Of a stretch of 64,000 nt of DNA, positions 50,517 to 62,751 are shown piece by piece. Every line of letters starts with the position of its first letter. Position 1 is the first letter of the stretch. The notes below the pieces were generated by a model, which saw only the letters and a program-made list of their open reading frames with translations, was not told the origin of the DNA and did no database searches. Source of the DNA: Chrysomallon squamiferum (lineage: Eukaryota; Mollusca; Gastropoda; Neomphalida; Peltospiridae); NCBI GenBank assembly GCA_012295275.1, contig CM022672.1:6993593-7057592 (forward strand), in the 5' to 3' direction. A program made the position numbers and the translations under genes.

Positions 50517-52251
50517 AAGGAAAAAGACTTGCTATCGGACTTTGCTCGACTAAAGACCGATAACTCCCAATTCCGAAAAACATTTATGAAATGGTTTAAT
50601 ACACTTTTTCTTTGTTTGTTTTTAAATATTTAATTTTCTTTATTTTCTTTATTTTCCTTATTTTTAATTAATTTATTTATTCGTTTATTTATTTTATTTA
50701 TTTTATTTTTTTTACTGATTTTCTTATAATATATTACTATTTGAGTTTATTATTTCTGTACAATATTTATATATGAAAATATTCTGAAGAATATTTATTT
50801 ATCTTTAATCTTCTATATAGTTTTAATAGTTTTAACTGTTAAATGAAAGAGTACATAGTTACCATAATTATTTATGAAACTATATTTTAAGAGGAGGCAA
50901 GATATTCTATACGGACTGGTTTGATTTGAAACAAAATTATTTCATGTTGATCAGAAATATTTGTTTAGAAGATATGAAGAAATTTGAGTTTAAAAATCTT
51001 TTTAAAATAAATCAGATGAATAATAGTTCATTAAAAAATGGTAAATAAATTCTTTCAAAGTTACTGAAACAATAGCATTAATTGAAACTTGATAAACAAC
51101 GCTTTGAGAAAAATTACAATCCAGTCGTGCATAAACATTTTACAGTGCAGTCATTTTCTTCACGTGTTTAGGAAATCTAGAAATTAAGATTGTAATATAT
51201 ATGTGTGTGTTTGTACTATTTTGGCATGTGATCTACAACTTAAAGGGCAATCAACAGCAAAGAAATATATATATATACAGAAAATTTCTATAATATAAGA
51301 GGAAGATCTTAAAATCCTTAAAGATTAATGCATGATACATCTATAAGAACATCATATCCAGGAAAGCTTTATTTCTGAGTACGTGTACGATTTTTTTATT
51401 CATTCCGACAAATAGCCAGAATACTCCAATTTAAATCGTCTAAATTTCCAATACTCAAGTACTTTGTATTTTGAACAAGATGAGAGGAGTGAACCAAAGA
51501 ACCTTCCAATCACAACTTGATTATTTCTGTTGGCTACAGATGAGGAAGAATGCTGAAGATGTTTTACCTGCGTTTCTAGCAGATGTTCGTTTAATTCATC
51601 GATAAAATTATTCAAATAATAAGTATTTTTTTTAAGCCTTGTTACTATAAATTATAAATATATAACAAAAGAAAAATATATGCCGTTTAATTTACGCCAT
51701 GAAAAAATAATAACAAAAAAATCAAAAATAATAAATAATAATTAAAATAAGCGCGTAGATGACACATCTAAGTAAAATTTTGCACGTTGTAGATCACACG
51801 CCAAATATCACCGTTAATTAAAGTGATCAATGTAATATCTGCTTTGAAAATTATAAAACGTTTAATTTCATCTGTATTTCATTACTTGGTAATAAAGATA
51901 ACATACAGAAATTTGTGATTGACGTTTGTTTCTTAATTCACTGTTGCCGTTTCAATGTAACATGTAAACTATCTTGTAAAACTTGACTTAACTATTAAAC
52001 GTCCCATATTTCATTTTCCTATGTGTTACAATACAGCTTTAGTAATTACATAAATATCACATGTACCAGTGAATGAAATGTGCAGTACTTGTATATTTAT
52101 ATCACATTAACACATTTCTACTACTTTTTTCATTTATTACTTTTTGGATCCACCGACTTCAATTCTATCATCTACGAAAATAAAAATAATTGAGATTTGG
52201 TTATTATTAATTTTAATTTTTCCTGTCAATTTATATGTAGACAATGTTCCT

Positions 52252-54157
52252 ACATCTCGAAAATAATTTTTCGCATTAGTTATGTTGTCGTCGTCCACAT
52301 TGTGAAATTAATTTCCGTTTAGTATGTAAACAGTAAATTCACTTTTAATGAATGTTAGAAGAGTTAATGAGATGGGTGGTGTTGCATACCATGAAGCAGC
52401 GATTCAATGTCAGCGGAAAAGAAATGCGGAACGTATCATTTAATTCATCATTGCATTGCGTATCTACCAACTCTATATGCAAGGAAGCTGTTTAATCAGC
52501 CACTGGGAATTCAAAAGGGGTGCTAAACAATTTGAAATGTGCAGATGGTGATCGGATACCTCCCAAAACGGGAGACAAATTCTTTCCGCAGTGAGGTGAT
52601 GACTGCAGCACAAGTCTTCAAGACGATATCAAGAAATGAACAAGCAGCAAGACGAGTAAAATGCTGAAATTGACCATTAGACAACAGGGATTCCCACAAG
52701 CGTAGTTTCACTTCAAATGCTGTGAGTACATACATCAGCTTGCAAACTGACACTGACAATTTTGAGGTGTGTGGTGATATGCGTGAGAAAAGCCAAGCGG
52801 GAAAGCCATTTTTAGTCTGTAAAATTATCAGCATAAGGGAGGTTCTTCTGATGATGAAAGGTGAAAATTACTTGTTGCAAGTCTCCTACACGAGACAGCG
52901 TGGCTCCACGACTCAGCCAGCGCACTTCAGAAAAGTAGGTCAGGTCTCCGTGGTGCGCATTGACTTCGTATATCAGTACATACCAGGAACTGGCGATATT
53001 TCAGACTGTGAGAAAGTTCGGAATTGACAACCTTCACTACAGTTGACATGACAAAGAGTTCAGACTTGGCGCACACAGATTCTTGGTGGATGATGCAGTG
53101 CAGTTTATGGATGGTCTGATTGTGTCCAAGAGCCTCACAATGGCGAACGAGCAAAGAAGCCGCACCTTTATTCTCTCCGATCATTGCCGGTGTCCCATCA
53201 GTTTCCACACTTAGAAGACAGGAGAGATCAAGAGATTGATGCTCCACACACTGAAGTAAGGCACTGATCATGTCTTTTCCACTGGTGGTGTCATGTAGTG
53301 GATCAGTCTCCAAGAACTCTTCTCAATCACCTCGAGGGCAGAAGTGACACCACGTATGAAAATAGCCAGTTTGGCTGTGTCTTTCATATCAGTGCTCTCG
53401 TCAACAGCAAAAGAGAAGGCGACAAAGGTTGAGTACTTACTCTTTAATGAGTCTTACAAAATGTCTGACATCTTCTCAACTCAGCGACCAATAGTACGAG
53501 ACGACAGACTCATATTTTCCATGACTGAACGTTGTTCTGGGCAGACAGAATTCACCACAGTCATGAGACATTCCTTGACAGAGTCTTCATCAGGAAATGG
53601 CTTCATCCTTTGAGCAGGGAGTAGTGAAACTTCGTAACTGCCCCGTGCCACTTTTTCATGCTGAGATATCTGTTTACGAAACATCAACGTGCCCTTTTCG
53701 AAATTGTCTGACAGTTTTGCGATGGTATCCTTTTTCTCCGTCCACTTAGAGTTGAATATTCGACTTTCCATATCCACTTTTCTCCGTTTTAAATGCGAGG
53801 TTGCGGACATGACTGACTGGGGGAAAATGATAGACAGTAAAAAGTAAAAATGCAAAACCCAGTTCTGTTCGTGACAGCAAGAAGTTAGCGTTGTTCAATT
53901 CGGCAGCGTGTGTAAATGAGACATCGTTATAGTTTGCATATTTTCAACTGAGTGAAGCAGGCAGCCATTAAAAATTCGGATGCGGGCACTACTGATTCGA
54001 CGAGCACCTTCTAGACGCCTATTTTAATCCTGAAGGCGACTTGAATAAAAAAAATAGCTACGTCAACTGATTTATTTCATTCACTTTTATTTTGCCGGAT
54101 GGCAATGTTGATTGTGAACACTTTGGCGGGAAAGCCAGTAAAGTTGGCCCGCCACTG
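52252..54157 (-). mobile_element. hAT transposon remnant, GTF2IRD2/Charlie-like
   Basis: Minus-strand transposase fragments. The piece at 53855-53481 has KRRKVDMESRIFNSKWTEK and SYEVSLLPAQRMKPFPDEDS. The piece at 53313-52927 has LLSVETDGTPAMIGENKGAA and LHCIIHQESVCAKS. Further fragments run to about 52523. Stops and frame changes show it is dead. The right end is a typical hAT terminus, inverse of CAGTGGCGGGCCAACTTTAC, followed by GTCTAGAT, which fits the nTCTAGAn target preference. No matching left terminus or duplication is found at about 52252, so that end is truncated. Confidence 0.8.
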
Positions 54158-54165
54158 GTCTAGAT

Positions 54166-54195
54166 AAATAAATAAATAAATAAATAAATAAAGGG
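54166..54195. repeat. (AAAT)n microsatellite
   Basis: About seven AAAT units just outside the hAT end. Confidence 0.85.
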
Positions 54196-54297
54196 AAATA
54201 ACTGCCCTTTAAAATATTTATTTCTGTGAAAGGTAAATAAAATTTAATATACTTCTTGATTTCGTAAATTGCCCCACTTTCTATGTGTCACTCAGGT

Positions 54298-54328
54298 GTG
54301 TGTGAATGTGTGTGTGTGTGTGTGTGTG
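54298..54328. repeat. (TG)n microsatellite
   Basis: TG run upstream of the gene C promoter. Confidence 0.85.
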
Positions 54329-54449
54329 TTCGTATAAGAGCGCTTCTGAAATTTGAATTTACCGCCCCAAATTCGATAATTATGTTGATTTCCGGAATTG
54401 GGAGTTATCGGTCTTTAGTCGATCAAAGTCCAATACCAGACTTTTCCTT

Positions 54450-54460
54450 GTTTCAGTTTC
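54450..54460. promoter_or_regulatory. ISRE-like element upstream of gene C first exon
   Basis: The minus strand reads GAAACTGAAAC, an exact match to GAAANNGAAAC. About 70 bases downstream lies a likely untranslated first exon ending GAGACAG|GTAACT (54531/54532). Confidence 0.5.
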
Positions 54461-55224
54461 GTTTTACTCGATGTGTTCATTCTGTTGGAAGAAATCGGTT
54501 TTCATCAAGATCTTTCAAAGAACAGAGACAGGTAACTAGTTTTGTTCCCGAACTGTAATTATTAAATTCAAAAAAGAATTAGAAATTTATATGCTTCTCG
54601 TGAAAGTGTTTTGGTCAGACTGAAGAAATCTGCTTGTGAAGACGAAGCTAATCAAATTTCCATTAAACAGCAGTATTTTGTTTAAAAATTATCATTTTCA
54701 ATAACGTCTGTCATTAATTATTTTCAACTTGTTATCATTTATTTATTTATTTATTAAATTTGGAATAGCAGTTTAAAATATTACTACAGGTTATGTCAAA
54801 CTGCATTCACATACAGTATTTAACAATGTTATTAATGTATTGAAGGCAAAATATAAACACATGTAATAATACTTTATTGTTTATGTAGACTAATCTTGGC
54901 TGATGAATGGGTATTTTTTCCCCATAGCACTTTGTTTATATTTTTTCTCTCTCCCTCTTTTTTGTTTGTTTGTTAACTTGTTATTTTCTAGATTTGTGTT
55001 TCTTTTGTAATACTAAATGATATAGACTGTTTATCACAAAGTCTCTCTTGGACTTCTTTATCCTGCTTCCGAAAAACCATTTTTATTATTATACAAAAAG
55101 CAGTATATGTTGAAAAATGACAATAATGAACATTTTTGAAACAAGCAGCAAGTCTTCTCGGCACAACAGATTAACAAATTAAAATGTTTATTTTATATGT
55201 TTACATCCCTATTTTTAGGTTGTC

Positions 55225-55546
55225 ATGATGAGCAAGTGGGATGTAATGTTGTTTTCAGAGTACAGTATTTATTGTTTATATTCATTCCAACATAAAATTA
55301 CAGCACATTATCTACATAATTGTGCTTGGTTTCAGCATATGATGGAATGTTTTGTGAAGCACAGAAATACAGAGTTATTTTATAGTGAACACAAGACCAT
55401 CGAGGTCCGAGGTTTCCCAGCAGAAACAAGTGATGACACACTTAAATGTTATTTTGAAAATCCTAGGAAAGGTGGAGGAGAAATTGCAGACTTCCTCAGG
55501 CTTGATGATGATAAAGTTGCCTACATCACCTTCAGCAATGCTCAGG
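55225..55546 (+). CDS. Gene C exon 2: start and RRM-like module
   Basis: ATG-ATG at 55225 follows the acceptor ATTTTTAG (55218). About 55 residues without similarity precede TIEVRGFPAETSDDTLKCYF, NPRKGGGEIADF and VAYITFSNAQG. It is the sister of gene A exons 3 and 4. Confidence 0.7.
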
Positions 55547-55800
55547 GTAAATAAGTATTACTGTCTTTTACTATATGTACTTCAGTTATATATATTGGTT
55601 GTTTTTGTCTGTGTACTGGTAAACAAATAACCAGCAGGACTTTTTTCTGCCAAACTCTATATGATAATAAACTTACATTGATTATAAAGAAATAGATTAT
55701 AAACTCTTTAATTGTTTCTTCACTATTTTATTGTGACTGAAGTAACATTATTATTTCTTTTAATTTTGAAATGTATTATATCATTTTCATTGTTCTTCAG

Positions 55801-56055
55801 TTGCCAAAAATATTGTTGGACAAGCTCACAAGATTAATAATGTTGGACTTCAAGTACAGCTTATCAACCAACCTGCTAAAGAAAAACCTGTCCTGAACAA
55901 TGACAGGTTATTAATTAGTGGTATTAATGAATCTACTACAAAAGATTGTTTGGTAAATTATCTGGAAACCAGAAGTCAGTGTGACATTGCTGATAACAAC
56001 ATTGTGTTTGGAGACAAGAAGGGACATGCAGTTGTCATATTTGATCAAATTCCAG
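55801..56055 (+). CDS. Gene C exon 3: RRM-like module
   Basis: VAKNIVGQAHKINNVGLQVQ, RLLISGINESTTKDCLVNYL and HAVVIFDQIPG. Full-length match to gene A exon 2521-2769. Ends CCAG|GTGAAC. Confidence 0.78.
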
Positions 56056-57014
56056 GTGAACTTTCTGTTGTTACATATTCAGTATAATGTGCTGAGAGTT
56101 TTTTCTTCATTAGTATGTTGTGTCTTATTCCTTTATCTTTTCCTTTTTTTATTTTTACCCAATTGTACTTTTCTCAGAGTACTTGAGTGAAAATACTAGA
56201 AATCTATCAACAGAGATAGGAATGTATTTGACAGCTTTGTGAAAAATGAAAACTGACTGAAAATATTTTTGCTTTTTAAAACATAAGTATTTCTGTTTGA
56301 TTAAATGATATATAGCTTTCCCATTTTGTGAGTAAAACATTTTAATTTGTATTTCTTTATGATTAAGTACAACGTTACTGTTTCTCACTACTTGTTGTTC
56401 AAATCAAATATAAATGTTTATATAATGTTAAAGAATCCTCTAGCTGGTCTGTTGATGTGAGTTCAGTAACTTTGTGAACGTCAGAAATTCTCATATTTCA
56501 GTGAAATTCTTTCCATGATACAGGTCATCATAGGTTGATATTATGTGTCAAAAGCTGCATGATTCGTGTTTGTAATAACATAGTAACTTGGCTCAAGATT
56601 GAGCTGGATAGGTAATTATTGACTGATGAAAAAAAGAATTAAGAATTAAAATTAAAAATCTAAGAATGTGGATTGGCTAAATAAGTAAAGTTTGGTATCT
56701 CAGAAAAAAGAAAGAAGAATGATGATGATAATAATGCTTACACACATGTACACATGCTAATATGTAAGTTGAAAGATTTTCAGAGATAGTACATTTTAAA
56801 AATTTGGTCAGACTGATAGTGATGATACATGTGCTGGAAGATATAATGTATTGAAAATCTGAATGACCAATGTTGTAGAAGAGAAAGTTTACAATGAATG
56901 ACCCAATTGTAGCTGTGGTTTTTGATAATTATTATTTCTTCTGTTATTATTAATTTTATAATCATTATTTTGTAAATCAAAGTGGTACACTACATTGCTT
57001 TTTGCCTTCTTCAG

Positions 57015-57242
57015 ACGTGGAGAAACTACAAGAAAAATGTGCTAAAAAGTCACTAGAAGGATTCCAGATTGGAGTAAATCCTGTGATGATTGTGCGAGGT
57101 CTAAGTGAGAACACTGATGAAGAGACGCTGTGTAACTATTTTCAAGGGAAACGTTCGGGGAATGTGGCAGGTGCTGAGGTTGACAAAGTGAAGATGATGT
57201 TTGATGAAGGTTACTGCCTTGTGTATTTCAAAGACTATTCAG
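57015..57242 (+). CDS. Gene C exon 4: RRM-like module
   Basis: DVEKLQEKCAKKSLEGFQIG, MIVRGLSENTDEETLCNYFQ and CLVYFKDYS. Collinear with gene A exon 1735-1977. The intron before it (56056-57014) shows no other gene. Confidence 0.8.
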
Positions 57243-57385
57243 GTAAAATCATTCAATTCACTGAAAGACCATAGTTTCAGTTGCATATCTTAACTTATGA
57301 TAAGCATTTTCTATTTGTTGTTATATGCAAATTGCATCTGAAATATTTTAATTCATATCTGAAATGACACGTACTGTCTTTCCAG

Positions 57386-58449
57386 TAACTGAACAGATCC
57401 TGAGTGTGGATAAAGATAAAGGTCACAGGCTTAACGATGCTCATCTCGATGTTTCTGTTTTCTACGAATGTCTCTTTGTTAAACATGATGATGACAAGTC
57501 ATTTACGAGACCAGCTCCACTGGTGATTAAGAATCTTGATAAATACAAAGTGAATTTTTTTGAAGAATCAAAATTATCAAAACAACTACTTGAGAAAGAC
57601 CTTGAACTTTGCCATGCAGATTTGTGCTGGTCAGATGGAGATGACACTTCTGTTATGCTAAAATGTATCCTAACAGACAAGATCAAAGACGCTCATCTGC
57701 TTTCACAAAACTGGGCTGATAATGCAGAGAAAACTCTAGAGAAACACTTCAGTTCTCTGCTAGTTGAAACTATTTCTGTTTCACAAGAGATGATGGATGA
57801 ATTGGTAAAAAATCTTGATACATCCCGAACTGAAGATGTCAGAATGTTTGTTTTGAAAGAACTTTCAACAATAGTTGTTGTTGGACACTCAGACCCTGCT
57901 CTAAAATTAGCTGAACAACTGAAATTCACAATTAAAAATACAGAAGATGCATATCAAAGCAAAAAACAAATTAAAGAAATTATTCGTGATCTCAGTATAA
58001 TTGAGTTACAACTACTCCAGGTCAGTGGTTTTCCTCAAAAGATAATGAACACATTTTCTTCACTGACTGTTGACATCTGCACTGAAAAAAGTGAAATATC
58101 ATTTAATGGAACACAAGTGGATATTCTTAAAGCTGTTGCTGATATGTACAAAGCATTTAAGGATATAAAAACATCCACAATAAGCAGTTTCTCTGACAAC
58201 CAATTGCAACTGCTCCAGAAGAAAACTGTCCATGAATACATTGAAAAGAAAATATTTGGAAAAAATCTAGTTGGGGTATGGGAGCTGTCTGATGGTCAGG
58301 TTTCAGTGTTTACATTCAGTGATGCTGATGAACTTGCAAGGCTGATTAAGGAATCAGTAGTTGAGAAGAGTCTGGACCTGGAAGCTGAAGCTGTTACTCT
58401 GCTATCATTAGACAGATGGGAGGTCTTTACAACAGAACTGTCAGAGTAA
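57386..58449 (+). CDS. Gene C exon 5: KH-like region ending at an in-frame stop
   Basis: Starts VTEQILSVDKDKGHRLNDAH after CAG and stays open for about 354 codons. It aligns with gene A 1-1246, including NLVGVWELSDGQVSVFTFSD. TAA at 58447-58449 interrupts what is Gln-like in the paralogue's context (gene A has LSQSHGD), and the same frame continues with EILHKHDED and SQTLKFDLGIQHF. A single C-to-T change (CAA to TAA) would account for it. Confidence 0.72.
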
Positions 58450-58581
58450 CACGACGTAGAAATCCTTCACAAACATGATGAAGACACTATTACTGTTACC
58501 TCCACAGAGAATGGAATTGAGGTTGTAATTGACAAAATACATCAGTTCATTTCAGACAATGCTCTATTCAGTCAAACTCTC

Positions 58582-59020
58582 AAGTTTGACTTGGGAATTC
58601 AGCACTTCATTCAGCAGTTTTGTCACACTGAAATAAATGAGATAATGTCAGACTTGAAAGGTCTGCTGGTACAAACTCTCAAGTTTGACTTGTTCATTCA
58701 GCAGTTTTGTCACACTGAAATAAATGAGATAATGTCAGACTTGAAAGGTCTGCTGGTACAAACTCTCAAGTCTGACTTGGGAATTCAGCACTTCATTCAG
58801 CAGTTTTGTCACACTGAAATAAATGAGATAATGTCAGACTTGAAAGGTCTGCTGGTACAAACTCTCAAGTCTGACTTGGGAATTCAGCACTTCATTCAGC
58901 AGTTTTGTCACACTGAAATAAATGAGATAATGTCAGACTTGAAAGGTATGCTGTCTCAAGTTTGACTTGGGAATTCAGCACTTCATTCAGCAGTTTTGTC
59001 ACACTGAAATAAATGAGATA
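58582..59020 (+). repeat. 99-bp coding tandem repeat (33 residues), five copies
   Basis: Unit encodes FDLGIQHFIQQFCHTEINEI followed by MSDLKGLLVQTLK. Copy 2 lacks 12 bases, keeping frame. The junction to copy 5 lacks 8 bases, breaking frame at about 58948-58963. The single ancestral unit is visible in gene A at about bases 1-45 (TVTFPKGIQRFLQE). Confidence 0.85.
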
Positions 59021-59054
59021 ATCAAACAAATACTACAAAGAAACAGGAATAAGT

Positions 59055-59245
59055 TCAGCAGTGAAAAGTGTGTTTTGGCCAATACAACTGAAAGCTGTGC
59101 AGTGAAAAACTGTGTGATTTGGCAGTCAAACAGTACAGCAGTGAAAAGACTGTGTGATTTGGCAAGTACAGTCAAACAGCTACAAAGAAGGGAATAAGTT
59201 CAGCAGTGAAAAGACTGTGTGATTTGGCCAGTACAGTCAAACAGA
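59055..59245 (+). repeat. Short tandem repeat of about 60 bp
   Basis: Three to four imperfect copies of CAGCAGTGAAAAGACTGTGT followed by GATTTGGC(C)AGTACAGTCAAACAG, immediately after the 99-bp repeat. Confidence 0.7.
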
Positions 59246-59259
59246 AAAATCATACACAC

Positions 59260-59850
59260 AAAATGCCAGGAGTAACAAAAGTTCTCCAGTCACAGAGAGG
59301 AATTCAGTTTATTGCTGGTCTTGAACAAAGAGAAAGGTGCATTATTCAAGTAAAATGCAACAGCAGTATAAACATATCTGAAGAAAATCCTCAAATTATA
59401 TGTTTGACAACTTCCACAAGTACAGATGCTAGAGGTAATGTTCTTTTGTCTGAAATACATTATAATTATATTATTATTATTATTATTATTATTATTAAAA
59501 GAAAAAAAAAGAACTGAACTTGCAAAATAATATAAATTTTCTTCTAGTTTACAGTTTAATGCAATTTCACATTTTAAAAGTTAATAAACAAATAATAATT
59601 TAAAAAATCTCTTTATAGTATCTTTATTTATATTTTTCTGAACATTTTTATTCTTGTTGTTTGTTGTTCTTTAATGTAATTTACATATGGCTAATTTCTT
59701 AATGTCAGAAAATATTATTTTCTTGTTAAATTTCTTTCACTCCAAACAGTGATAGATTTTTCTATAAATGTTTTTACTGTAGAAATGCAGGAGTTGTCTG
59801 ATGTGGCTGGTATAAAGCAGCTTGATTTTCAACATGAGAAGACAGTAGAG
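59260..59850 (+). CDS. Possible late exons of gene C
   Basis: An open stretch to 59434 (RGIQFIAGLEQRERCIIQVK, then ICLTTSTSTDARG) ends AGAG|GTAATG. A following exon 59783-59850 (EMQELSDVAGIKQLDFQHEK) has AG and GT signals and is in phase. Function not recognised. They would follow the broken KH-like region, so may no longer be translated. Confidence 0.4.
59468..59497. repeat. (ATT)n microsatellite
   Basis: About ten ATT units in the intron after 59434. Confidence 0.85.
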
Positions 59851-60091
59851 GTATGGATTCTGCTTACTTTTTAAATGTGTTAATCTTTTATAGTTGTCTA
59901 CTTTCAAACTGTGATGTTTTTCTAAATTATTTAGGTTCATTTGTTTCAGTTTTTAATTGTGTCCAAGCAGAACGAGTTTCTGTCTCACTCACTAATGAAA
60001 GACAAAACCATAAACAGACAACAAATATTAAAAACAAAATAATTGTTTGTCATATTTTATATCTAGAAAAAAAAACAGGTTTATGTATTAT

Positions 60092-60291
60092 NNNNNNNNN
60101 NNNNNNNNNNNNNNNNNNNNNNNNNNNNNNNNNNNNNNNNNNNNNNNNNNNNNNNNNNNNNNNNNNNNNNNNNNNNNNNNNNNNNNNNNNNNNNNNNNNN
60201 NNNNNNNNNNNNNNNNNNNNNNNNNNNNNNNNNNNNNNNNNNNNNNNNNNNNNNNNNNNNNNNNNNNNNNNNNNNNNNNNNNNNNNNNNNN
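60092..60291. other. Assembly gap, 200 N
   Basis: Exactly 200 N, a typical placeholder, so the true distance is unknown. It separates gene C's last pieces from the gene B-like fragments. Confidence 0.99.
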
Positions 60292-60299
60292 TTATTTTA

Positions 60300-62330
60300 T
60301 CATACATATTCAGTCAGTTCAAATATAAATCTTTGGAAATTTAGATATAAAAACTTTGATTGTTAAAATAAAGATAAGAATGAAGCTAAAAGGCAAAATA
60401 CAGTTACACTTAAATATAATTACCAGAATTATATACCTTAATTGCTTCAGTCTTATCTTAATGACATTCAAAACTATTATCTCTATAGATACAAAATGTT
60501 TAGTGAACTTTAAAAAAAAAAAATGCATCTGTGAAAAATCTAATAGTAACACTAAAAATATTGAATCTGAAAATAGTATAAATTAATTTTTTAAATATTA
60601 TTAGGGAAGCATATTAATTTGAGTTCTTGCTTATTGGTTTTCCAAATTAACACACCTACATCAGTAATTGGATTTAAAACGTAAAACTAAAGTTGATTTT
60701 ATGTTGCAGTGTTATTAACACAGGGTTACTAATTTTTGTCATGTTGAATTTTTAGGAGATCGTCAGAGTCAGGTCATCGACATCAGCAGACACAGAAGTC
60801 TCAACCTAAAGGTAAAATAACTGATTATTTTAATGAAAAACATTTTTAAAATTGAAATCATTTCTTTAAGTTTTCTCTTTTTTCTTTATGAGACTTATTT
60901 TATTCTAAGCAAAACCATAAAACTATTAATTATTATTATCTTTATCTCTGAATGGCCAGGTATGTATCAAACACAGATATTAAAAACTGCGTAATTTTTA
61001 TTAGAGTTTGTTTATTCAACTAGATTAAGTCTTCGATTCATTAGAATTCCATATTTTACAATTAGGAAAGAACAAATTCTTAAATATTACTGTTGATGTT
61101 CCAGTAAACAAAATTATGGATAAAAACACAGATCAGTTCCAGTCAGCACAGAGCAGTGTGGGTCAGTCTACCAGTGTTTACACTAACCAAGTTGCTAAAA
61201 TTACCAAAGGGATTGTATTTTTTACTTATCTAGTAAAATAAATAATGGGTTCCTTTTCAAATCACGTTATTAAATTGTTGCTGTTGTCTGTCAGAATGTG
61301 TCAATGCATATTTGATTTGCTGGATTGGAACAAAGTTCATAGCATTTAGACCATTTCATCAGTCAGAAAGATACCATGTTCTTGGAGGATGAAGTCATGA
61401 AGCTGTCTCAAAGATAGAGGAACAATATACCACATGGTTAAATAAATCTCTGAACAAATATCTAAATATTGTCTTTGAATTTCACTTCAAACTAAAATGA
61501 ATTTTTGTTGTAACCCATAGGTTAATTTGTATAGGATGTTTTAATTTTTATTTAATTTTTAAAAAAGGAACAGCATATTATTATTGTTGTTCTTGTTGTT
61601 TACTGATTTTCATAATTAACACTCCTACTTCACTGAGTGGATTAAAAAAAAACACGATTAATTATTATTATCACTGGGTTATTATCATTTGTCATGTTAA
61701 ATTTTTAGGAGACCATCAGAGTCTGGTTATGGACGTCGAAATACACAGATGTTTCAGCCTAATGGTAAAACAACTGATTATGTTACATAAAAACATATTT
61801 TTAAATCTGTAATCAGTCCTTAAAGTTTTCTCTTTTTTGACTTTCGGAGACTTATTTTATTTTAAGCAAAACCATGAAAAAAATTAATGATATTTATTAC
61901 TGTCTTTGTCAAGTTATTCATGAAACACAGATGTTAAAGAATGTGTTGTTTTTAATACAGTTTGTGTAGTCAATTAGATTAAGTCTCAAATTCATTAGAA
62001 TTGCATATTTTAGAGAGAAGGACCCATTGCTGTGCCTAGTGTTTGTCACCACAGTTGGACAGCTTCCCTATCACTATTTATTTCGTGCTGTAGATTCTGC
62101 TTACTATGGTTAACAATTAACTGCAGCAGAATTGTTACTGATGCTTGTAATTTGTTCATTCCTGTTAAATAAGAAAATCTGTAATTGTTCAGTGTGAAAC
62201 GATAAATGATTTGAAAATAATTTTTATCTGTTTCATCACACCTCTTTTCTTCCTTTTATTTATTAGCATTTTATTGACATTTGTTCATTAGATTCAGATA
62301 AATGCATTGAATCCGTGTGATACCGGACCA
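60300..62330 (+). pseudogene. Scrambled fragments of gene B
   Basis: 60300-61500 parallels 20750-22000, including an 18-residue exon (60756-60811, RSSESGHRHQQTQKSQPK) and a 36-residue exon (61104 onward, KIMDKNTDQFQSAQSSVGQS). A further 18-residue exon copy is at about 61710-61764 (RPSESGYGRRNTQMFQPN). 62013-62112 then matches the macro-domain exon (38281-38385), followed at once by 62113-62320 matching the intron and exon around 33541-33790. That order is reversed relative to gene B and carries stops, so this is a rearranged dead copy. Confidence 0.75.
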
Positions 62331-62691
62331 TCCTGGGAGACCTGTTCATCCCCTGAATCTGCTGTAGCCCTTAGTAGCCCTGGCTGTTTGTAAACTGTAA
62401 ACAAGACACTGTTATTTCACTCACAGGTTTGAAAAGCCTTTTCTGATGAAGCTCTAAACAATTAATTGTGTATATTTGATAGTGCTATTTCATCATCTTC
62501 TGTATACTGTTTGTTTAATTAAAAAAATCAGATATTCAGAACTACCTCTGAATATGTGAAAAATAATTGTTCGGTCTAAGTGTATATAGACAGATAGATT
62601 GATAAACAGTAAAATTATTTTTATATATTTATTCATTAGTTTTGGGGGAAATCATTATTTAGAAACGATTTTGTTATATCCAGTTTTTAGA

Positions 62692-62750
<59 letters not shown>
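62692..62750. repeat. (TTA)n microsatellite
   Basis: About 19 TTA units. Confidence 0.9.

Positions 62751-62751
<1 letters not shown>

Larger units (their letters stand above)
44953..52251. repeat. 1.87-kb tandem array, three full copies and one truncated
   Basis: Copies at 44953-46827, 46828-48698, 48699-50575 and 50576-52251, nearly identical apart from small indels and a few substitutions. Copies 1-2 and 3-4 pair by a one-base difference (GGAGGAACC versus GGAGTGAACC). Copy 4 is cut by the hAT element. The last roughly 200 bases of each full unit are the inverse of 54385-54570, the gene C promoter and first exon. A short minus-strand frame (45774-45992 and equivalents) starts only with TTG and is not convincing as a gene. 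Confidence 0.9.
54465..59850 (+). pseudogene. Gene C: PARP14-like RRM/KH gene, probably degenerate
   Basis: Untranslated first exon ending 54531, then coding exons 55225-55546, 55801-56055, 57015-57242 and 57386-58449, all joined in phase 1. Further pieces lie at about 59260-59434 and 59783-59850, before the assembly gap. The order matches gene A's exons 4 to 7 exactly. The ATG at 55225 lies just after an acceptor, as in gene A, but there is no PQ-repeat exon and only three RRM modules. The KH-like exon ends at an in-frame TAA (58447-58449), although homology to gene A continues in the same frame. A frameshift follows in a 99-bp repeat. It could be read as a truncated gene of about 620 codons or as a pseudogene. 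Confidence 0.6.

Noticed and set aside
45774-51615. Repeated minus-strand 71-72-codon frames in the 1.87-kb array as a gene family
   Set aside because: They begin only with TTG, have no recognisable domain, and differ in frame between copies 1-2 and 3-4 because of one base.
54283-54558. Plus-strand 91-codon frame upstream of gene C
   Set aside because: Starts in a TG microsatellite and runs through the ISRE-like promoter segment; the duplicate units do not keep this frame.
59853-60344. Open frames spanning the N gap
   Set aside because: They are open only because N is translated as unknown residues.
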